Numbered from the stretch's first letter, positions 9,575 to 20,947 are shown. The stretch: 64,000 nucleotides of DNA from Salmonella enterica subsp. arizonae (GCF_008692845.1 NZ_VXJW01000002.1:248001-312000), one strand, 5' to 3'. The notes: generated from the letters alone by a model not told the origin. Translations and numbers: made by a program.

Positions 9575-9965
9575 ACCGTTCAAAAATTCGAACGTGATAA
9601 TAACAACATTAACCTGAATAAAATCTTAACAAAGCATGAACGAAAAATAACCTGAAATATGAGTGGGTCAACGGCGTTTGATTTGGCATTCAGAACATTC
9701 GGCACTCCTCGTTGCGCCTTCACAAAGAATACGAAGTAAAATACAACCCACACACAACGATTAAAAACAATAAAATAACAATAAATTAATATTTATAGCA
9801 CTACTGAAAATTACGCAAAACATATTTCATCTTTAGCGGCGACATGAAAAAATAACAGCGCCGTGATTTTAATCAGTAAGGCGCCATCCTTTATTCGGTA
9901 CATTTTTATACCACTTTTTGTGATGCTTATTTTTTAATCTTGGTGTCGATAAGACAGGGGAAACA
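9575..9965. promoter_or_regulatory. Divergent pagP-dcuC control region
   Basis: This 391-base AT-rich region lies between two divergent genes and holds no ORF worth calling. Toward pagP it contains a candidate PhoP box (9626-9642). Toward dcuC, GACAGGGGAAACA forms a good ribosome site. DcuC is FNR-activated in E. coli, but I found only a poor TTGAT-type half site near 9679, so FNR control is not supported by sequence alone. Confidence 0.5.
9626..9642 (-). promoter_or_regulatory. Candidate PhoP box upstream of pagP
   Basis: Read on the pagP strand the sequence is CGTTCA-tgctt-TGTTAA, two hexamers resembling (T/G)GTTTA with the characteristic 11-bp period. It is about 52 bp upstream of the chosen pagP start. 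Matches are imperfect (each half differs at one or two positions). PhoP control of pagP is known for Salmonella; that this is the site is inference. Confidence 0.4.
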
Positions 9966-11351
9966 ATGCTAACAGTTATAGAGCTCCTTATCGGAGTCGT
10001 CGTTATTGTGGGCGTAGCGCGCTACATCATTAAGGGATATTCCGCCACCGGCGTTTTATTTGTCGGCGGTCTGGTTCTGCTCATTATCAGCGCGCTGATG
10101 GGGCATAACGTATTACCTGCCAGCGAAACCAGTACCGGCTATACCGCAACAGATATTGTTGAATACATTAAAATTTTGCTTATGAGTCGCGGCGGCGATC
10201 TTGGCATGATGATCATGATGCTGTGCGGCTTTGCCGCCTATATGACCCATATCGGCGCGAATGATATGGTCGTTAAGCTGGCGTCGAAGCCTTTACAGTA
10301 CATTAACTCGCCCTATTTATTGATGATTGCCGCCTATTTTGTCGCCTGCCTGATGTCGCTGGCCGTCTCTTCCGCGACGGGGCTTGGCGTACTGCTCATG
10401 GCCACTCTCTTCCCGGTGATGGTCAACGTCGGCATTAGCCGCGGCGCGGCGGCGGCTATTTGCGCCTCTCCGGCCGCCATCATCCTCTCGCCGACGTCTG
10501 GTGATGTGGTTTTAGCCGCCAAAGCGGCGGAAATGCCGTTAATCGATTTTGCGTTCAAAACCACGCTGCCGATTTCTATCGCCGCGATTATCGGTATGGC
10601 GATTGCGCACTTTTTCTGGCAGCGCTATCTGGATAAAAAAGAGAACATTTCGCATGAAATGCTGGATGTCGCGGAGATTACCACGACGGCCCCTGCGTTT
10701 TATGCCTTTTTGCCGTTCACGCCAATTTTCGGCGTACTGATTTTCGACGGTAAATGGGGGCCGCAACTGCACATTATTACCATTCTTGTGATCTGTATGC
10801 TGCTTGCCGCCGTGCTGGAATTCATGCGCGGCTTCAATACGCAAAATGTGTTTTCCGGTCTGGAAGTCGCTTATCGCGGCATGGCGGATGCATTTGCCGG
10901 CGTCGTGATGCTGCTGGTCGCTGCGGGCGTTTTTGCCCAAGGGCTGAGCACAATTGGCTTTATCCAAAGCCTGATCTCAATAGCCACCTCTTTTGGCTCC
11001 GCTAGCATTATTCTGATGCTGGTATTAGTGATTTTAACCATGCTGGCCGCGATGACTACCGGTTCAGGCAATGCGCCTTTTTACGCCTTTGTTGAGATGA
11101 TTCCTAAACTGGCGCACTCATCCGGTATCAACCCAGCCTATTTATCAATCCCAATGTTACAAGCCTCAAACCTGGGCCGCACGATTTCGCCAGTCTCCGG
11201 CGTGGTGGTCGCTGTTGCCGGAATGGCGAAAATTTCACCGTTTGAAGTAGTGAAACGAACGTCCGTTCCGGTCATGGTCGGTCTGTTGATAGTCATTATC
11301 GCCACGGAAATTATGGTGCCGGGCGCCTCTTCCGCCGTTACTGGCGGCTGA
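9966..11351 (+). CDS. dcuC: DcuC, anaerobic C4-dicarboxylate transporter
   Basis: This is a 461-residue inner-membrane carrier with about 12 hydrophobic helices that exports succinate and exchanges fumarate/succinate under anaerobic growth. Length and sequence agree with E. coli DcuC throughout (for example GGDLGMMIMMLCGFAAYM and TTGSGNAPFYAF). It converges on dpiA through a GC-rich hairpin. Its place beside the citrate regulators and citrate/succinate antiporter fits a role in removing fermentation succinate, though that link is inferred from context. Confidence 0.97.
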   Translation: MLTVIELLIGVVVIVGVARYIIKGYSATGVLFVGGLVLLIISALMGHNVLPASETSTGYTATDIVEYIKILLMSRGGDLGMMIMMLCGFAAYMTHIGANDMVVKLASKPLQYINSPYLLMIAAYFVACLMSLAVSSATGLGVLLMATLFPVMVNVGISRGAAAAICASPAAIILSPTSGDVVLAAKAAEMPLIDFAFKTTLPISIAAIIGMAIAHFFWQRYLDKKENISHEMLDVAEITTTAPAFYAFLPFTPIFGVLIFDGKWGPQLHIITILVICMLLAAVLEFMRGFNTQNVFSGLEVAYRGMADAFAGVVMLLVAAGVFAQGLSTIGFIQSLISIATSFGSASIILMLVLVILTMLAAMTTGSGNAPFYAFVEMIPKLAHSSGINPAYLSIPMLQASNLGRTISPVSGVVVAVAGMAKISPFEVVKRTSVPVMVGLLIVIIATEIMVPGASSAVTGG

Positions 11352-11361
11352 TAGCCGGTAA

Positions 11362-11395
11362 GCCGGGGCGAGGGAAAACATCGCCCCGGCATCTT
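11362..11395. terminator. Stem-loop between convergent dcuC and dpiA
   Basis: A perfect 10-bp GC-rich stem GCCGGGGCGA / TCGCCCCGGC (11362-11371 and 11381-11390) has a 9-base loop. The following T tract is weak (atctt), so its terminator role is probable rather than certain. Confidence 0.65.
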
Positions 11396-11404
11396 AAACC
11401 AGGC

Positions 11405-12085
11405 TTAGCCGCCGTGATAAATACGCTGCGGCCTACCCACTTTGCCATGAAGAATCTCAGCGACAATCAGATGGCGGCTCGCGCAATATTCCAGATAGCG
11501 TCGGGACGTGGTGCGGCTTATCGTCAACGCCTGCGCAACGGTTTCAGCCGTATGGCGTACTGTCGGATCGGCAAACAATTTCATCACCGCATTAAGGGTT
11601 AAGGCGTCAATACCTGTCGGCAAATCCCCTTTCGGTTCGCCGCGCGCATAGGCGTTGAACATTTCATCTATCTGCTTCTGGCTTGCGCTATCCGCACTCG
11701 CCAGCATACGTCTGCGCTGTTGATAGCGGGTCAGCGTCTGCCCCAGGCGTTCATAAGCGATAGGTTTGACCAGATAATCAAACGCGCCGCTACGTACCGC
11801 TTCCGCTACCGTCTCCATGTCGCTGGCTGCGGTAGTAAACACCACGCCGCCAGGATAGCGCGACTGCATTAATTCATGCAGCAGCGTAATCCCCTTCCCA
11901 TCCGGCAAATAATTGTCCAACAGAATTAATCCAGGTTTGAACCGGTCAATCATCATTCTCGCCTGCGCCAGATTGCCCGCCAGCCATATCTGGTTAAAAC
12001 CAGGAATATGGCGAATATATTCCGCGTGCATTTCCGCCAGAAGCGTTTCATCCTCAACGATCAATAGGGTTAGTGGTTCTGTCAT
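11405..12085 (-). CDS. dpiA: DpiA (CitB), citrate response regulator
   Basis: This 226-residue response regulator pairs with DpiB and activates citrate-lyase genes. The receiver domain (about 1-125) has the acidic pair ED near residue 11, phosphoacceptor Asp57 (LILLDNYLPDG) and the Lys in LVKPIAYERLG. The C-terminal part (about 160-226) ends in a helix-turn-helix (ETVAQALTISRTTSRRYLEYC) of the CitB/DcuR type. The ATG overlaps the dpiB stop in ATGA, implying translational coupling. An upstream in-frame ATG at 12133 lies inside dpiB and is rejected. Confidence 0.95.
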   Translation of the reverse strand: MTEPLTLLIVEDETLLAEMHAEYIRHIPGFNQIWLAGNLAQARMMIDRFKPGLILLDNYLPDGKGITLLHELMQSRYPGGVVFTTAASDMETVAEAVRSGAFDYLVKPIAYERLGQTLTRYQQRRRMLASADSASQKQIDEMFNAYARGEPKGDLPTGIDALTLNAVMKLFADPTVRHTAETVAQALTISRTTSRRYLEYCASRHLIVAEILHGKVGRPQRIYHGG

Positions 12086-13716
12086 TGTTTTTTTTTCACT
12101 TTCGGAAGGAATAAAGAAAATAAGGTGCCACAAGGATCATTATCTTCCAGTGTAATGACCCCGCCACAGCGCCCCACATAACTTGCAATCAGATATAACC
12201 CGATACCATGCTCACCGGGTTCGTCGGTTCTGGTACTTACACCCTGTTCGAAAATTTTTTCCCGTAGCGCTTCAGGAATGCCGCAGCCCTGGTCGGCAAC
12301 TTCTATGATCACCTCGTCGCCCTCGTCGCTCAGAAAAAGTTCAACGGTATTGTCGCCTTCCTGAGTACGTAAACTCGCTTCAAACGCATTATCCAGCAGA
12401 TTCCCGACGATGGCGGCGAACTCAGTGCTATCCAGCCCCTCCGGCAGTTGATGTAACTGGCTGCCGGGAACTATCACCATCTTGAGGCCCATTTCGCGCG
12501 CACGCTGAACTTTGCCGAACAGCAACCCGGCCACCTGGCGATCGGCGAAAGCGCCGCGTAAACTATCAATAAGTTGCTGCTGCGCCTGTGATTCGCCCTG
12601 CACCATCTCTCTGACCCGATCATACTCTTCCATTTGCAGCAGGCCGTTCAGGGTCGACATCCAGTTTAAATGCTCATGGCGTAGCGTACGCAAACTCTCG
12701 ACATACTGTTTAATCTGGGTTAGCTGCGCATTCAACGTTGCGATTTCATCCTTGCTGCGAAAACTAATAATAGCCCCCAGTAATTCATCGCCGGAACGGA
12801 TAGCCTCACGATTGGCGATGACGCTCAGGCCATTGAAGTTAGCCATCACATCCTGGCGTTTTTCCGCAATCCGGCAGGTAAAAAAGTCTGCCGGATTGAC
12901 GACTTCCGCTATCAGCTTGCCCAGCCACTGACGCCCCGGCGACGGCAGCCTCAGCATTTTTCTCGCATTGCGGTTGATTGCGGTGATATGTCCCTCCGGA
13001 TCAACGGCGATCAATCCTTCATAGACCGAACTAAACAGCGCTTCCTGCTGGCGTACCACGCGGGCAATCTGTTTCGGTTCCATCCCCAGCATTTGTCGGC
13101 GGATATGCGCGGCGAAAAACCAGGAAAGCAGCATTAATACCATCAGCAACAGTACAAAAACCCCCGCCATCGGCAATAAAAAGTCCAGCCGCCAGGAGTC
13201 GATTTTACTGACCAGATAGCCAATTGAAACAACGCCGATCACGTTGCCTTCGTTGTCAAAGATAGGCGTTTTGGCGCGCATCGCCATCCCTATCGAGCCC
13301 TTGCCGGTAATGAAATAACTTTCTCCTCTTTCCAGCGCGCCGGGTTTCGTAAACTGCATGGGATAGCCGATTTTTTTCGGATTCGGATGGTAAAGCCGGA
13401 TCGAGTTGCGATCGCCTATCACCACATAGTCAAAATCCGTCCCGCGCTGTAGCTTATTCGCGATTGTCGCCAGGTGTTTATAGTCCCGCTTTTTTACGGC
13501 GGCGATAATGCTGTCGTTAGAGGCAATAATTTTTGCCTGATTCATCGCCATGTCACGAACATGGGACGCCAGATAATCTTCGAAGCTGGCAGAAAAATAT
13601 TGTGCTAACGCTGCCACAATGAAAACGGAAACCACCAGAATGAGCAGAAAAATACGCAACGGAAACGCGAGTTGCCGAAAAAAAGGAAACAGCTTTTTAT
13701 TTTTCTGATATGGCAT
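12082..13716 (-). CDS. dpiB: DpiB (CitA), citrate sensor histidine kinase
   Basis: This is a 544-residue membrane sensor kinase. It has two transmembrane helices (about 18-40 and 180-203) around a periplasmic PAS domain with the citrate-binding-type IRLYHPNPKKIG and a GKGSIGMAMRAKTPIF strand. A cytoplasmic PAS covers about 225-320, then a DHp helix with His347 (TLRHEHLNW) and a C-terminal ATPase domain (NLLDNAFEAS, DQGCGIP, GIGLYL). Citrate sensing under anaerobiosis is known for the family. The last codons contain a run of nine A residues before the overlapping dpiA start. The promoter lies in the shared region upstream of citC. Confidence 0.95.
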   Translation of the reverse strand: MPYQKNKKLFPFFRQLAFPLRIFLLILVVSVFIVAALAQYFSASFEDYLASHVRDMAMNQAKIIASNDSIIAAVKKRDYKHLATIANKLQRGTDFDYVVIGDRNSIRLYHPNPKKIGYPMQFTKPGALERGESYFITGKGSIGMAMRAKTPIFDNEGNVIGVVSIGYLVSKIDSWRLDFLLPMAGVFVLLLMVLMLLSWFFAAHIRRQMLGMEPKQIARVVRQQEALFSSVYEGLIAVDPEGHITAINRNARKMLRLPSPGRQWLGKLIAEVVNPADFFTCRIAEKRQDVMANFNGLSVIANREAIRSGDELLGAIISFRSKDEIATLNAQLTQIKQYVESLRTLRHEHLNWMSTLNGLLQMEEYDRVREMVQGESQAQQQLIDSLRGAFADRQVAGLLFGKVQRAREMGLKMVIVPGSQLHQLPEGLDSTEFAAIVGNLLDNAFEASLRTQEGDNTVELFLSDEGDEVIIEVADQGCGIPEALREKIFEQGVSTRTDEPGEHGIGLYLIASYVGRCGGVITLEDNDPCGTLFSLFLPKVKKKQ

Positions 13717-14100
13717 TAACGTTCCTTACGGGCATTTCGCTGCATACTTACCGCAAATGTAATAAAAATGTTTTAAGTAACTTGAGGTATATAAAAACCG
13801 ATCGTTACAGATTCCCCACATTAAATCAATTAAACAACTAAAACCCACCTTCTGAATGGTGATTAAATTAATTAAAAAACTTAAAACCATAAAACACATA
13901 AAAACCATCTAACCCTTTGTGAAATAAATCAAAATTCATCTCCAAAATACTCCTTAAGATGTATACGTCAGAGAGAAAACGAAATAATCCGCAATAAAAA
14001 TTCCCACACTCTGACTGAAAAGAAAAAGTTATCAAGTTGCAACACAACGCAACATACATATAAAAGTGGCAACAAGCATATCACCAGGATATTTCTTACT
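13717..14100. promoter_or_regulatory. Divergent dpiB-citC control region
   Basis: This 384-base, very AT-rich region lies between the two-component operon and the lyase operon. No ORF in it is convincing. It is the expected site for phosphorylated DpiA, and the AT-rich tracts near 13860-13960 fit the known preference of CitB-type regulators. A CRP-like site is at 13918-13933. No clear -35/-10 pair could be assigned by eye. Confidence 0.6.
13918..13933. promoter_or_regulatory. Candidate CRP site between dpiB and citC
   Basis: TGTGA-aataaa-TCAAA matches the TGTGA-N6-TCACA consensus at 9 of 10 core positions. Catabolite control of cit genes is known in enterics; use of this site is inferred. 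Confidence 0.5.
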
Positions 14101-15177
14101 ATGTTTGGCAATAATGTATTCACCCGGGTAAAACGCTCTGAAAATAAAAAAATGGCGGAGATCGCTCACTTTCTCAAAGAGAATGATTTAAGCGTCGATA
14201 CTACTGTAGAGGTGTTTATTACCGTCACCCGTCATGACCGTCTTATTGCCTGCGGCGGTATCGCCGGAAATATCATTAAATGCGTGGCCATTAGCGAATC
14301 AGTACGCGGCGAAGGCTTAGCGTTAACGCTGGCGACGGAATTGATTAATCTCGCCTGGGAACGGCACTGCACCCATCTTTTTATTTATACAAAAACTGAA
14401 TACGAAGCGCTGTTTAAACAGTGCAGCTTTTCGACGATAGCCAGCGTCCCTGGCGTGATGGTATTAATGGAAAATAGCGCGACCCGGCTGAAACGGTATG
14501 CGGAATCGCTGGCGACATTGCGTCATGAGGGAAAGAAAATTGGCTGTATCGTGATGAACGCCAACCCTTTCACTCACGGCCATCGCTATCTCATCCAACA
14601 GGCGGCTGCGCAGTGCGACTGGCTGCATCTGTTCCTGGTCAAAGAAGATACGTCACGCTTTCCCTATGAAGACCGACTCGATCTGGTCCTTAAAGGGACG
14701 ACCGATATCCCGCGCTTAACCGTTCACCGCGGCTCCGAATACATTATTTCTCGTGCGACGTTCCCCTGCTATTTCATTAAAGAGCAGAGCGTCATTAATC
14801 ACTGTTATACCGAAATCGACCTGAAGATTTTCCGCCAGTATCTGGCGCCCGCGCTTGGCATCACACACCGCTTTGTCGGTACGGAGCCATTTTGCGCCGT
14901 TACCGCCCAGTACAACCGTGATATGCGTTTCTGGCTGGAGACGCCAACGCTTCCCGCCCCACCCATTGCGCTGGTGGAAATAGAGCGGCTTTGCTTCCAG
15001 GAAACACCGATATCCGCCTCCTGGGTACGCAAGCTGCTGGTTAAACACAATCTCACGGCTATCGCGCCGCTGGTTCCCGACGCCACCCTGCGCTATTTGC
15101 AGGGCATGGCCGAACGCCATCCTGGCAGCGCGGCAGCCCGTCAAAAGTCCCCCGTATTAGCAACAGGTGAAAAATGA
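14101..15177 (+). CDS. citC: CitC, citrate lyase synthetase (acetate:CitD-SH ligase)
   Basis: CitC acetylates the thiol of the CitD prosthetic group using ATP and acetate, switching citrate lyase on. In this 358-residue protein the N-terminal ~140 residues look like a GNAT fold ([15 protein letters not shown]), and the C-terminal part is a nucleotidyltransferase with [14 protein letters not shown] (HxGH-type) and [10 protein letters not shown]. It is the first gene of citCDEFXGT and overlaps citD by four bases (ATGA), indicating coupled translation. A second copy of these genes exists elsewhere in Typhimurium, where this set is called citC2. Confidence 0.95.
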   Translation: MFGNNVFTRVKRSENKKMAEIAHFLKENDLSVDTTVEVFITVTRHDRLIACGGIAGNIIKCVAISESVRGEGLALTLATELINLAWERHCTHLFIYTKTEYEALFKQCSFSTIASVPGVMVLMENSATRLKRYAESLATLRHEGKKIGCIVMNANPFTHGHRYLIQQAAAQCDWLHLFLVKEDTSRFPYEDRLDLVLKGTTDIPRLTVHRGSEYIISRATFPCYFIKEQSVINHCYTEIDLKIFRQYLAPALGITHRFVGTEPFCAVTAQYNRDMRFWLETPTLPAPPIALVEIERLCFQETPISASWVRKLLVKHNLTAIAPLVPDATLRYLQGMAERHPGSAAARQKSPVLATGEK

Positions 15178-15470
15178 AAATAAACCAGCTAGCCGTCGCA
15201 GGCACGCTTGAGTCCGGCGATGTGATGATACGCATTGCGCCGCTCGATACACAGGATATTGACCTGCAAATCAACAGTAGCGTTGAAAAACAGTTTGGCG
15301 AGGCCATTCGCGCCACCATCCTGGAGGTGCTTTCTCGCTACGACGTGCGCGGCGTACAACTGAACGTCGATGATAAAGGCGCTCTGGACTGCATTTTGCG
15401 CGCCCGACTGGAAACGCTACTGGCGCGCGCCAGCGGTATTGCCGCTCTGCCCTGGGAGGACCGCCAATGA
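15174..15470 (+). CDS. citD: CitD, citrate lyase acyl carrier protein (gamma subunit)
   Basis: This 98-residue carrier holds the 2'-(5''-triphosphoribosyl)-3'-dephospho-CoA arm on Ser14 ([12 protein letters not shown]). Acetyl and citryl groups are carried on this arm during citrate cleavage. It is flanked by four-base ATGA overlaps with citC and citE, so the subunits are probably made in step. The length equals E. coli CitD. Confidence 0.96.
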   Translation: MKINQLAVAGTLESGDVMIRIAPLDTQDIDLQINSSVEKQFGEAIRATILEVLSRYDVRGVQLNVDDKGALDCILRARLETLLARASGIAALPWEDRQ

Positions 15471-16375
15471 TTTCCGCCTCTCTGCAACAACGTAAAACCC
15501 GCACCCGCCGCAGTATGTTATTCGTACCGGGCGCCAACGCGGCGATGGTGAGCAATTCGTTTATCTATCCGGCCGACGCGCTGATGTTCGACCTGGAAGA
15601 CTCCGTTGCATTACGCGAAAAAGACGCGGCGCGCCGTCTGGTATATCACGCGCTGCAACACCCGCTTTACCGTGACGTCGAAACCATCGTCCGCGTGAAT
15701 GCGCTGGACTCCGAATGGGGCGTCAACGATCTGGAAGCGGTCGTGCGTGGCGGCGCGAACGTGGTGCGTTTACCGAAAACCGACACCGCGCAGGACGTCA
15801 TTGATATCGAAAACGAAATTCTGCGCATTGAAAACGCCTGCGGTCGCGAACCGGGCAGTACCGGCCTGTTAGCCGCCGTGGAATCGCCGCTAGGTATTAC
15901 CCGCGCGGTAGAAATCGCCCACGCCTCTGAACGGTTGATCGGGATTGCGCTGGGCGCGGAAGACTATGTTCGCAACCTGCGCACCGAACGCTCTCCGGAA
16001 GGTACCGAACTGCTGTTCGCCCGCTGCGCTATTTTACAGGCCGCGCGTTCCGCCGGCATTCAGGCCTTCGATACCGTCTATTCCGACGCTAACAACGAAG
16101 CCGGTTTCCTGCAAGAAGCCGCCCATATTAAACAACTGGGTTTTGACGGTAAATCACTGATCAACCCCCGCCAGATCGAACTGCTACACAACCTTTATGC
16201 GCCGACGCGTAAAGAAGTGGCTCATGCGCGTCTGGTGGTAGAAGCCGCAGAAGCCGCCGCCCGCGAAGGTCTCGGCGTCGTTTCCCTTAACGGCAAGATG
16301 GTCGACAGCCCGGTGATTGAACGCGCCCGTCTGGTGCTCTCCCGTGCAGAACTTTCCGGCATTCGCGAAGAATAA
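15467..16375 (+). CDS. citE: CitE, citrate lyase beta subunit (citryl-ACP lyase)
   Basis: This 302-residue HpcH/HpaI-fold enzyme splits citryl-ACP into oxaloacetate and acetyl-ACP. Motifs seen are [10 protein letters not shown] near the start, the metal-binding [10 protein letters not shown] and AAVESPLG, and GAEDYVRNL. It begins in ATGA overlap with citD. The CitF start follows after 9 bp. Confidence 0.97.
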   Translation: MISASLQQRKTRTRRSMLFVPGANAAMVSNSFIYPADALMFDLEDSVALREKDAARRLVYHALQHPLYRDVETIVRVNALDSEWGVNDLEAVVRGGANVVRLPKTDTAQDVIDIENEILRIENACGREPGSTGLLAAVESPLGITRAVEIAHASERLIGIALGAEDYVRNLRTERSPEGTELLFARCAILQAARSAGIQAFDTVYSDANNEAGFLQEAAHIKQLGFDGKSLINPRQIELLHNLYAPTRKEVAHARLVVEAAEAAAREGLGVVSLNGKMVDSPVIERARLVLSRAELSGIREE

Positions 16376-16384
16376 GGCAAAAAA

Positions 16385-17914
16385 ATGACGCAGAAAAACG
16401 AATCTCAACGCCAGGATCGCGTAGCGGCCTGGAGCCGTCACGCAGAAAGCAAACTGAGCGCTTACCAAAGCGCGGCAAAATTGAACCTACAAGCGCAAAA
16501 ACCGCGCGACCACAAATTGTGCGCCAGCCTGGAAGAGGCCATCCGCCGTTCCGGTTTACGTGACGGTATGACCATCTCCTTTCACCACGCGTTTCGCGGC
16601 GGCGATCTGACGATTAACCTGGTGATGGAGACCATCGCGAAGATGGGCTTCAAAAACCTGACGCTGGCTTCCAGTTCGCTGAGCGACTGCCATGCGCCGC
16701 TGGTTGAACACATTCGTAACGGTGTGGTCTGCCGTATCTACACGTCAGGCCTGCGCGGCCCGCTGGCGGAAGAAATTTCTCGCGGCCTGCTGGCTGAACC
16801 GGTTCAGATTCACTCCCACGGCGGTCGTGTACATCTGGTACAAAGCGGCGAACTCAATATTGATGTTGCGTTTCTTGGCGTACCCTCCTGCGATGAATTC
16901 GGTAATGCTAACGGTTATACCGGCAAGGCCTGTTGCGGTTCGCTGGGTTATGCCCGCGTGGATGCTGAAAATGCGCAACAGGTTGTCCTGTTAACGGAAC
17001 AACTGCTGCCTTATCCACATAATCCGGCCAGCATCGCGCAGGATCAGGTCGATCATATCGTCCTGGTCGACCAGGTTGGCGATGCCGATAAAATCGGCGC
17101 GGATGCCACCCGTATGACCACTAACCCGCGTGAACTGCTGATCGCCCGCAGCGCGGCGGAAGTCATTGCCAACTCCGGCTACTTCAACGAGGGTTTCTCG
17201 CTGCAAACCGGCACCGGCGGCGCATCGCTGGCGGTGACTCGCTTCCTTGAAGACAAAATGCGCAGCCGCGATATTCACGCCGACTTCGCGCTGGGCGGCA
17301 TCACCGCTACTATCGTCGATCTGCATGAAAAAGGTCTCATCCATAAGCTGCTGGATGTCCAAAGCTTTGACCGGAATGCCGCTGAATCACTTGCCCGTAA
17401 CCCGAACCATATCGAAATTAGCGCTAACCAGTACGCCAACTGGGGCTCTAAAGGCGCTTCCGTCGACAGACTGGACGTGGTGGTGCTGAGCGCGCTGGAA
17501 GTAGATACCCACTTTAACGTTAACGTGCTAACCGGCTCCGACGGCGTTCTGCGCGGCGCATCCGGCGGTCACTGCGATACCGCCGTCGCGGCGGCGCTGT
17601 CCATCATCGTCGCGCCGCTGGTACGCGGTCGCATCCCAACGCTGGTCGATAACGTCACCACGTGCGTCACTCCGGGCTCCAGCGTCGACATTCTGGTCAC
17701 CGACCACGGTATCGCCGTCAATCCGGCGCGTCCAGAGCTGGCTGAACGCCTGAAAGCCGCGGGAATGAAAGTGGTATCGATTGAGTGGCTGCGCGAACGC
17801 GCGCAACTGCTTACCGGTCAGCCCCGCCCTATCGAATTCACCGACCGCGTGATTGCCGTCGTGCGTTATCGCGACGGTTCAGTGATCGATGTCGTGCATC
17901 AGGTGAAGGAATAA
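16385..17914 (+). CDS. citF: CitF, citrate lyase alpha subunit (citrate:acetyl-ACP transferase)
   Basis: This 509-residue CoA-transferase-fold subunit exchanges acetyl for citryl on the CitD carrier. Conserved glycine-rich stretches such as SFHHAFRGGD, LQTGTGGASLAV and RGASGGHCDTAVAA are visible, and the length is within one residue of the E. coli protein as I remember it. It ends three bases before citX. With CitD and CitE it forms the cytoplasmic lyase complex. Confidence 0.97.
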   Translation: MTQKNESQRQDRVAAWSRHAESKLSAYQSAAKLNLQAQKPRDHKLCASLEEAIRRSGLRDGMTISFHHAFRGGDLTINLVMETIAKMGFKNLTLASSSLSDCHAPLVEHIRNGVVCRIYTSGLRGPLAEEISRGLLAEPVQIHSHGGRVHLVQSGELNIDVAFLGVPSCDEFGNANGYTGKACCGSLGYARVDAENAQQVVLLTEQLLPYPHNPASIAQDQVDHIVLVDQVGDADKIGADATRMTTNPRELLIARSAAEVIANSGYFNEGFSLQTGTGGASLAVTRFLEDKMRSRDIHADFALGGITATIVDLHEKGLIHKLLDVQSFDRNAAESLARNPNHIEISANQYANWGSKGASVDRLDVVVLSALEVDTHFNVNVLTGSDGVLRGASGGHCDTAVAAALSIIVAPLVRGRIPTLVDNVTTCVTPGSSVDILVTDHGIAVNPARPELAERLKAAGMKVVSIEWLRERAQLLTGQPRPIEFTDRVIAVVRYRDGSVIDVVHQVKE

Positions 17915-17917
17915 GCC

Positions 17918-19337
<1,420 letters not shown>

Positions 19338-19374
19338 CACAATTATAGAAAATATCCTTTCCGGAGAGTCATTT

Positions 19375-20838
19375 ATGTCTTTATCCAAAGATAATATATG
19401 GAAGTTGTTGGCCCCATTAGTGGTGATGGGCGTCATGTTTCTTATCCCTGTTCCAGATGGTATGCCGCCGCAGGCCTGGCACTATTTTGCGGTTTTCGTC
19501 GCGATGATTGTCGGTATGATCCTGGAGCCGATACCGGCGACAGCGATCAGTTTTATTGCCGTAACCATTTGCGTTATCGGCAGCAATTACTTGTTATTTG
19601 ACGCTTCAGAACTGGCCGATCCGGCGTTTAAAGCCAGTAAACAGGCGCTGAAATGGGGGCTTGCCGGTTTCTCCAGTACCACTGTCTGGCTGGTCTTCGG
19701 CGCGTTTATTTTCGCGCTGGGCTACGAAGTGACCGGACTGGGGCGCCGTATTGCTCTGTTTTTGGTAAAATTCATGGGCAAACGCACGCTGACGCTCGGC
19801 TATGCAATTGTCATTATTGATATTTTGCTGGCGCCGTTTACCCCCTCCAATACCGCCCGTACCGGTGGTACTGTCTTCCCGGTAATCAAAAACCTGCCGC
19901 CGTTGTTCAAATCGTTTCCAAACGATCCTTCCGCACGCCGCATCGGCGGTTATTTAATGTGGATGATGGTGATCAGTACCAGCCTTAGCTCTTCTATGTT
20001 TGTTACTGGCGCGGCGCCAAACGTGCTAGGTCTGGAGTTCGTCAGCAAGATCGCCGGCGTCCAGATTAGCTGGCTGCAATGGTTTCTCAGCTTCCTGCCG
20101 GTGGGGATTATTTTACTGATCGTTGCGCCGTGGCTCTCCTATGTGCTTTATAAACCCGAAGTGACCCACAGTGCGGAAGTCGCGGCTTGGGCTGGCGACG
20201 AGTTAAAAAGCATGGGGCGCCTGTCCCGCAAAGAGTGGACGCTGATTGGCCTGGTACTGCTTAGCTTAGGCTTGTGGGTTTTTGGCGGAAAAATTATCAA
20301 CGCCACCGCCGTAGGTCTGCTGGCCGTCTCGCTGATGCTGGCGCTGCATGTCGTTCCGTGGAAAGACATTACGCGTTATAACAGCGCCTGGAACACCCTG
20401 GTGAACCTCGCTACGCTAGTGGTCATGGCTAATGGCTTAACCCGCTCCGGCTTTATCGACTGGTTCGCTAATACCATGAGCACTCATCTGGAAGGTTTCT
20501 CGCCGGATGCGACCGTCATTGTGTTGGTACTGGTGTTCTATTTCGCGCACTATCTGTTCGCCAGCCTTTCCGCTCACACCGCGACCATGCTGCCGGTCAT
20601 TCTGGCGGTGGGTAAAGGCATTCCGGGCGTCCCGATGGAACAACTGTGTATTCTACTGGTGCTGTCTATCGGTATCATGGGCTGTCTGACGCCGTATGCC
20701 ACCGGTCCTGGCGTGATTATCTACGGCTGCGGTTACGTGAAATCCAGAGACTACTGGCGTCTTGGCGCAATCTTTGGCGTCATTTATATTGCTATGCTGT
20801 TGCTGGTGGGCTGGCCAATTCTGGCAATGTGGAATTAA
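19375..20838 (+). CDS. citT: CitT, citrate:succinate antiporter
   Basis: This is a 487-residue inner-membrane carrier of the DASS family with about 12 hydrophobic helices. Family motifs include the N-terminal EPIPATAISF, the APFTPSNTARTGGTVFPV region, and SLSSSMFVTGAAPN. It brings citrate in while releasing succinate, the end product of anaerobic citrate conversion. It has its own GGAGAG ribosome site 38 bp after citG and is followed by a strong terminator, so it closes the operon. Confidence 0.97.
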   Translation: MSLSKDNIWKLLAPLVVMGVMFLIPVPDGMPPQAWHYFAVFVAMIVGMILEPIPATAISFIAVTICVIGSNYLLFDASELADPAFKASKQALKWGLAGFSSTTVWLVFGAFIFALGYEVTGLGRRIALFLVKFMGKRTLTLGYAIVIIDILLAPFTPSNTARTGGTVFPVIKNLPPLFKSFPNDPSARRIGGYLMWMMVISTSLSSSMFVTGAAPNVLGLEFVSKIAGVQISWLQWFLSFLPVGIILLIVAPWLSYVLYKPEVTHSAEVAAWAGDELKSMGRLSRKEWTLIGLVLLSLGLWVFGGKIINATAVGLLAVSLMLALHVVPWKDITRYNSAWNTLVNLATLVVMANGLTRSGFIDWFANTMSTHLEGFSPDATVIVLVLVFYFAHYLFASLSAHTATMLPVILAVGKGIPGVPMEQLCILLVLSIGIMGCLTPYATGPGVIIYGCGYVKSRDYWRLGAIFGVIYIAMLLLVGWPILAMWN

Positions 20839-20865
20839 ACATTACGCCAACGCAGGTTAAAAATG

Positions 20866-20898
20866 ATGCCGTTCAGGTTCGCCTGAACGGCATTTTTT
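20866..20898 (+). terminator. Terminator of the cit operon
   Basis: A perfect 12-bp stem ATGCCGTTCAGG / CCTGAACGGCAT with a TTCG tetraloop is followed by six T residues. Confidence 0.95.
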
Positions 20899-20947
20899 AT
20901 GATTAAATGGGTAATATTCATAATGTGTATAAATTACCGAATTCATC

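Noticed and set aside
9660-9700. FNR site for dcuC
   Set aside because: TTGAT at about 9679 has no acceptable ATCAA partner at the right spacing, so I did not call it although FNR control is known in E. coli.
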